A stretch of DNA of 49,751 nucleotides from positions 1-49,751 of the forward strand of contig JAQTOP010000014.1 in assembly GCA_028713285.1 (NCBI GenBank). Reading direction: 5' to 3'. The stretch comes from Terrimicrobiaceae bacterium. GTDB taxonomy: Bacteria; Verrucomicrobiota; Verrucomicrobiia; Chthoniobacterales; JAATET01. Shown piece by piece: positions 46,516 through 49,751 of this stretch; the first letter of the stretch is position 1; each line of letters opens with the position of its first letter. Position numbers and translations under genes: made by a program. Below the pieces are notes generated by a model. That model worked only from the letters and a program-made list of their open reading frames with translations, did no database searches and had not been told where the DNA came from.

Positions 46516-49366
46516 ATGGCGTGTTAATGGTATAGCAGTCGAGATTGACGCCACCATTATTGTCTGTCGCATCATACTGAACGGCAATCGTATTGCCAGT
46601 GCCCGGATTCAATGTAATCGGCACGGTGATGTTTCCATAATGACCCAGGCCGAACCATCCTCCTGTAATCGGGAAGGTGAATTGCTGTAACTTTGATCCA
46701 TTGACGTAAATACTTTTCGTGGAGACATTTCCAACTGGAACTCCATTTGCATATTGAATAGTCAAATAGCATTGGCCTCCGGCTCCTCCGTTGACATTTG
46801 TGATTTTGTTATACGCGCCAGGTTGGAACCCCGCGAGGGCCCTGCCGCCGGATGCCGCCGAGTCGGAAGAGATATACATGTTCCCGCCCCCGCCCGTGTT
46901 GCCCAGGAGGCCGTTTTCGGATTCATATGTGGTTGTGCTGCCCGACGGGGTATTGCCCGATTGAACCGTATTTACGCTGCCACCGTCGGCGAGGAATCTT
47001 GTCACCGAACTGGTCGTGTTCGAGTAGAGCATCTGTCCGGTGATGCATTTGGTCATGGTAACAGCCGTTGGCATGTTCCAGATTGTGTTGCCCGCAATCA
47101 GCGTGTTGGTCACGTCGCCGACTCCCGTTCCATTCGACATGCTGGAATACAGATACCCGTCCACAAGAATCCCGTCCGCAGGAATACAGGCAATGTATTG
47201 GCCGTTTTGCATGGTAAAGGTGGTTTTGGCGGGATCGCCGATGATCGTGTTGCCGGTGATTTCGGTTCCATAGGCCATTACGTCGAAGTAGTTGTAGGGC
47301 GAATTCCACCGGCCCGTGGTGATTGATATGCCTGCCCAATTACCTCTCGCCGAGACCCCTTGTATGTTGTTGCGTGTGATCCGTACGAAATACGAGGGAA
47401 CATCCGGCATGGTGCCGGCCTGGAAAAAACCGCCCGAACTCAAGCCTCCATTGATGGCATACGTGTAGATGCCCATGCAATCGGTGATCGTATTGTCCGC
47501 GATCACATCATCGTACGCGTTGCCGTAGGGTTCGATGCCCGCCGCGCAGTTATTGCCGGTGTTCTTGTAAACCGTCCAATTGTTGAGCGGGAGGATCAAG
47601 GTCCACTTGCTGGTGTAGTCGGGAATGGTCGTGAACGCAGGGTCCGGGCTGACAATGGAAAGCGTGTTGCCGGAGATCGCCACCTTGCGCAATTGCCCCC
47701 GGCCAGCGCCGTCGGTGATCATCACGCTCAGGCTGCCGTAACTCAGGTTGGAGGTCGCCGCAGTCAGGACCGCCCCGGACAGGGGGACCAGCGGCGAAAC
47801 GACCATCGACGTGGGGGTGGAAGAAATCACGCCGCCGCAGTCGAAGGCGCCGGCGACGTCCTCACAGCAAATGATCTCGCCGTCAGACAGGACATTGGAT
47901 TTATCCCCGGCTCCGGTAATGCTGTTGTTGGCAACATACGCGTTGTCGCGGGTGAATATGCCGTGGGAATCCTGGTTGTATTCCCCGTGGACGACAATCG
48001 TGTTGTTTTCAATAAACGAATAATCCGCCAGGGTGTGGGTGTATCCCGCCGCATACTCAAAATAGTTGTTCTTGTAGGTGCAATACTGCTTGATCGGTTC
48101 GTTGGAGGGGCCAGCGCCGAATCCGACCCAGTTGTTGTTCTGCAACAACACCCGTTCCCTGGCCTTGAGGAGTAGTCCGATAGCACGGCGCCCGTGAGCC
48201 CCGCTGGCATCTCCGGTCCCAACCGGGTAGTTCATGCCAACACTGGAGATAAAGATGCGATTGCCAACCCGTGAATCCATCCCGACTCCGAAGTTGTCTC
48301 CTAGTGCGATCATGCAGTCCGGACGAACCGAGACGGTATTCGGGTTGGACAGCTGAAGGCTCAGATTGGCGATACCCTGAAGCTGCGGTGTCCCGCCGAG
48401 GCAACCAGTTCCTTTGGTGGTGATCATGCAACCCCCTCCGGTACCGGTGTAGGTGATGTAGGTGACGTTTCGTCCCTGGCCTTTCAGGACGACATTCGCG
48501 CCCATTTGGAGGGCGCTGCTGATGTTGTAGTTGCCTGAATCCAGGTTGACCACCCCACCACCGTTATTCTCGGCAGTGTTCAGCACCGTTTGAATCGCTG
48601 TCGTGTCGTCGCCTCCGCTGGGATGAACAGCGTAATTGTTGTTCCAGTTGAAGTCCTGCGCCCACGGCACACCCAGTCCAAGAGGGTCGAGCCCGGAGCC
48701 GGTGTTTGTAATCGTCAGAGTCTGCCCGCTAGTTGTCCGGGACCAATCCGTTGTGGCATTGCACGAAACCTCGACGTAGTAAGTGCCCGCGGGAGCCGAT
48801 CCCACCGTGAATGTCACCGCGTAGGGGTTCATGCTCACGATGTTCTGTCCATAAGTGCCTCCACTGCCGTTGTTGAGACGGACGTAAGTTTTGGTGGAGC
48901 CGCCCCACTCACCCCGGTCGAAATTTCTTCCCACCACTTCAATGCTGTTTCCGGCATGAGCCTGATAATCGGAAATGAACAATGGCCTCGCTCCGTTCAT
49001 CTTGTAGCAAGAACTCCAGCCATCCGCGTTTTGCACCCAAAGATTAAAGACCGCTGGATTTGTGCCCGCCGGCAAGGTGGCAACCAAAAAGTGACCCTGG
49101 GGGTCTGTCTGGATAATCGGTAGGCTGGTGTAACCTGCAGGAGGCGTACTTGGCGATGTCCCATTGGAGGGCCAGATGGCCACCCGTAGACTGCTGCCCG
49201 GATTGAGGCCGTCACCGTTTATGTTGAACGGTTTTCCGGCCGCAACAGCGTCGGATACTTTTAGGATGGTCGGAACAGCGCTCTGTGCGACGTGGGCAAG
49301 GGTAAAGCAGAACGCGACAGAGGCGATGAGTTTAAAACTACCAGTCAGGGGATTATTTGTTTTCAT
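46514..49366 (-). CDS. Secreted pectate-lyase-like parallel beta-helix protein
   Basis: 950 residues from the ATG at 49364-49366 (MKTNNPLTGSFKLIASVAFC), with a signal peptide ending near AQSA. Residues ~30-220 are two Ig/IPT-like sandwiches (GDGLNPGSSLRVAIWPSNG; GNSIEVVGRNFDRGEWG). From ~235 comes the pectate-lyase-3 opening GGDDTTAIQTVLNTAENNGG and VVNLDSGNYNISSALQMGAN, then many N-rich beta-helix rungs (NNYFEYAAGYTHTLADYSFI, ENNTIVVHGE, ITGNTIIGDP). The last ~130 residues look like a CBM6/35 carbohydrate-binding module (GRALAGFQPGAYNKITNVNG, WFGLGHYGNITVPITL, NTIAVQYDATDNNGGVNLDC). Likely a polysaccharide lyase or hydrolase; substrate unknown. Confidence 0.8.
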   Translation of the reverse strand: MKTNNPLTGSFKLIASVAFCFTLAHVAQSAVPTILKVSDAVAAGKPFNINGDGLNPGSSLRVAIWPSNGTSPSTPPAGYTSLPIIQTDPQGHFLVATLPAGTNPAVFNLWVQNADGWSSCYKMNGARPLFISDYQAHAGNSIEVVGRNFDRGEWGGSTKTYVRLNNGSGGTYGQNIVSMNPYAVTFTVGSAPAGTYYVEVSCNATTDWSRTTSGQTLTITNTGSGLDPLGLGVPWAQDFNWNNNYAVHPSGGDDTTAIQTVLNTAENNGGGVVNLDSGNYNISSALQMGANVVLKGQGRNVTYITYTGTGGGCMITTKGTGCLGGTPQLQGIANLSLQLSNPNTVSVRPDCMIALGDNFGVGMDSRVGNRIFISSVGMNYPVGTGDASGAHGRRAIGLLLKARERVLLQNNNWVGFGAGPSNEPIKQYCTYKNNYFEYAAGYTHTLADYSFIENNTIVVHGEYNQDSHGIFTRDNAYVANNSITGAGDKSNVLSDGEIICCEDVAGAFDCGGVISSTPTSMVVSPLVPLSGAVLTAATSNLSYGSLSVMITDGAGRGQLRKVAISGNTLSIVSPDPAFTTIPDYTSKWTLILPLNNWTVYKNTGNNCAAGIEPYGNAYDDVIADNTITDCMGIYTYAINGGLSSGGFFQAGTMPDVPSYFVRITRNNIQGVSARGNWAGISITTGRWNSPYNYFDVMAYGTEITGNTIIGDPAKTTFTMQNGQYIACIPADGILVDGYLYSSMSNGTGVGDVTNTLIAGNTIWNMPTAVTMTKCITGQMLYSNTTSSVTRFLADGGSVNTVQSGNTPSGSTTTYESENGLLGNTGGGGNMYISSDSAASGGRALAGFQPGAYNKITNVNGGAGGQCYLTIQYANGVPVGNVSTKSIYVNGSKLQQFTFPITGGWFGLGHYGNITVPITLNPGTGNTIAVQYDATDNNGGVNLDCYTINTP

Positions 49367-49613
49367 GATGGGGGGAGGGGGGCAGATATCTAATCTACGA
49401 GTCTTGTTGTGGGGGTTGATGTTTAGCGGGGAAAATGCGAAATATGCTGGCGTGCCCAAAACAACGGCAGCCATGATGCATGCGACTCCGGGCGCGAGCA
49501 TCGGAACGTTTCCCTCCGGTCTGGCCCGATATGCGGTAATGGCGCCCAAAACCAGCGGTGATGAAGCACACGACCACGGCGGCGGGATAGGATTGTATGA
49601 CGATCACAATCTT

Positions 49614-49624
49614 GGGGGGGGGGG
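49614..49624. repeat. Run of 11 G
   Basis: G11 on the plus strand (C11 on the minus strand) about 250 bp upstream of the beta-helix gene, just downstream of the candidate promoter. A second G-rich stretch, GGGGGGAGGGGGG, touches the leader next to the start codon. Such tracts are slippage-prone; it could also be an assembly artefact. Confidence 0.7.
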
Positions 49625-49635
49625 TCGAGTGCTTG

Positions 49636-49682
49636 CGCAATCGATTGCGGTCAGCCTGACATCGTCCGTCCGAAATTGTCAA
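49636..49682 (-). promoter_or_regulatory. Candidate promoter with LacI-type operator for the beta-helix gene
   Basis: On the minus strand TTGACA (49682-49677) is a consensus -35; 17 bp later stands TCAGGC, a weak -10. Right after it is CGCAATCGATTGCG (49636-49649), a perfect 14-bp palindrome with a central CG, the form bound by LacI/PurR-type repressors. Its place near +1 suits repression. No LacI gene is in the window. Confidence 0.45.
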
Positions 49683-49751
49683 CACCTTATTTTACCGCGG
49701 GGGCGCAATTCCTGTTCGAGCGCTTCCGCATGGTATCGAGGCAGATTGTCC

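Larger units (their letters stand above)
49367..49751 (-). other. Leader of the beta-helix gene, no complete gene
   Basis: 385 bp without a supported gene up to the right edge. It contains a TTGACA, a perfect LacI-type palindrome and an 11-G run (listed separately). A minus-strand open stretch at 49440-49560 reads MLAPGVACIMAAVVLGTPAY, hydrophobic but not recognisable; it may be a scrap of a membrane protein gene. Confidence 0.5.

Overview
The window is GC-rich chromosomal DNA, most likely from a free-living soil or aquatic member of the Verrucomicrobiota. That placement is an inference. It rests on PEP-CTERM proteins with a CPBP protease, an NxxGxxAF 'choice-of-anchor' secreted protein, an ECF42/DGPF operon, big secreted glycan-active proteins, and the near absence of Shine-Dalgarno sequences. 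No rRNA, tRNA, CRISPR array or recognisable transposase was seen.

Left part (1-13.5 kb), mostly housekeeping on the minus strand. A partial GAF-domain gene is followed by the SAM cycle pair metK-ahcY. Divergent from metK is an ArsR-HTH/SAM-methyltransferase fusion of the SahR type, with a palindrome in the shared promoter. Next comes a long minus-strand array read from 9.9 to 4.4 kb: DGPF protein, ECF42 sigma factor, two VOC proteins, a SRPBCC protein, a BNR beta-propeller, a MoaD/ThiS-like protein ending in Gly-Gly, and a DoxX membrane protein. An alpha-E protein and a circularly permuted ATP-grasp form a second pair, divergent from a BtpA-family gene.

Middle (13.5-30 kb). A secreted NxxGxxAF repeat protein is followed by the chaperone block dnaK-groES-groEL, a CPBP protease, a MotA/TolQ-like protein with a zinc-ribbon tail, a SurA/PpiD-like protein, a TPR protein, metG, a lipid A acyltransferase-like gene, htpG and a phytanoyl-CoA dioxygenase-like gene. 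A four-helix-bundle gene of the 23S rRNA intervening-sequence type sits between the TPR gene and metG. It is bracketed by inverted arrays of GACGCGG-type repeats, and it supplies the start codon of metG and the stop codon of the TPR gene. Beside the dioxygenase gene lies a broken AraC regulator.

Right part (30-49.7 kb), an accessory secretion and polysaccharide locus, all on the minus strand. Read in the direction of transcription it holds a pectate-lyase-like beta-helix protein, a nucleoside-hydrolase-like protein, a gingipain-like/FnIII protein, a decayed glycosidase-like gene, three PEP-CTERM proteins, a GntR regulator, an intact 1479-residue membrane-anchored glycosidase-like protein and an OprB-type porin. 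The three PEP-CTERM genes are three copies of one GntR-regulator + PEP-CTERM cassette. Only the middle copy keeps its regulator. The upstream copy keeps only the regulator's promoter and first codons, and the downstream copy keeps only its last ~100 bp, now fused in frame to the end of the middle PEP-CTERM gene. This remodelled cassette and the four-helix-bundle element are the two most unusual structures seen.
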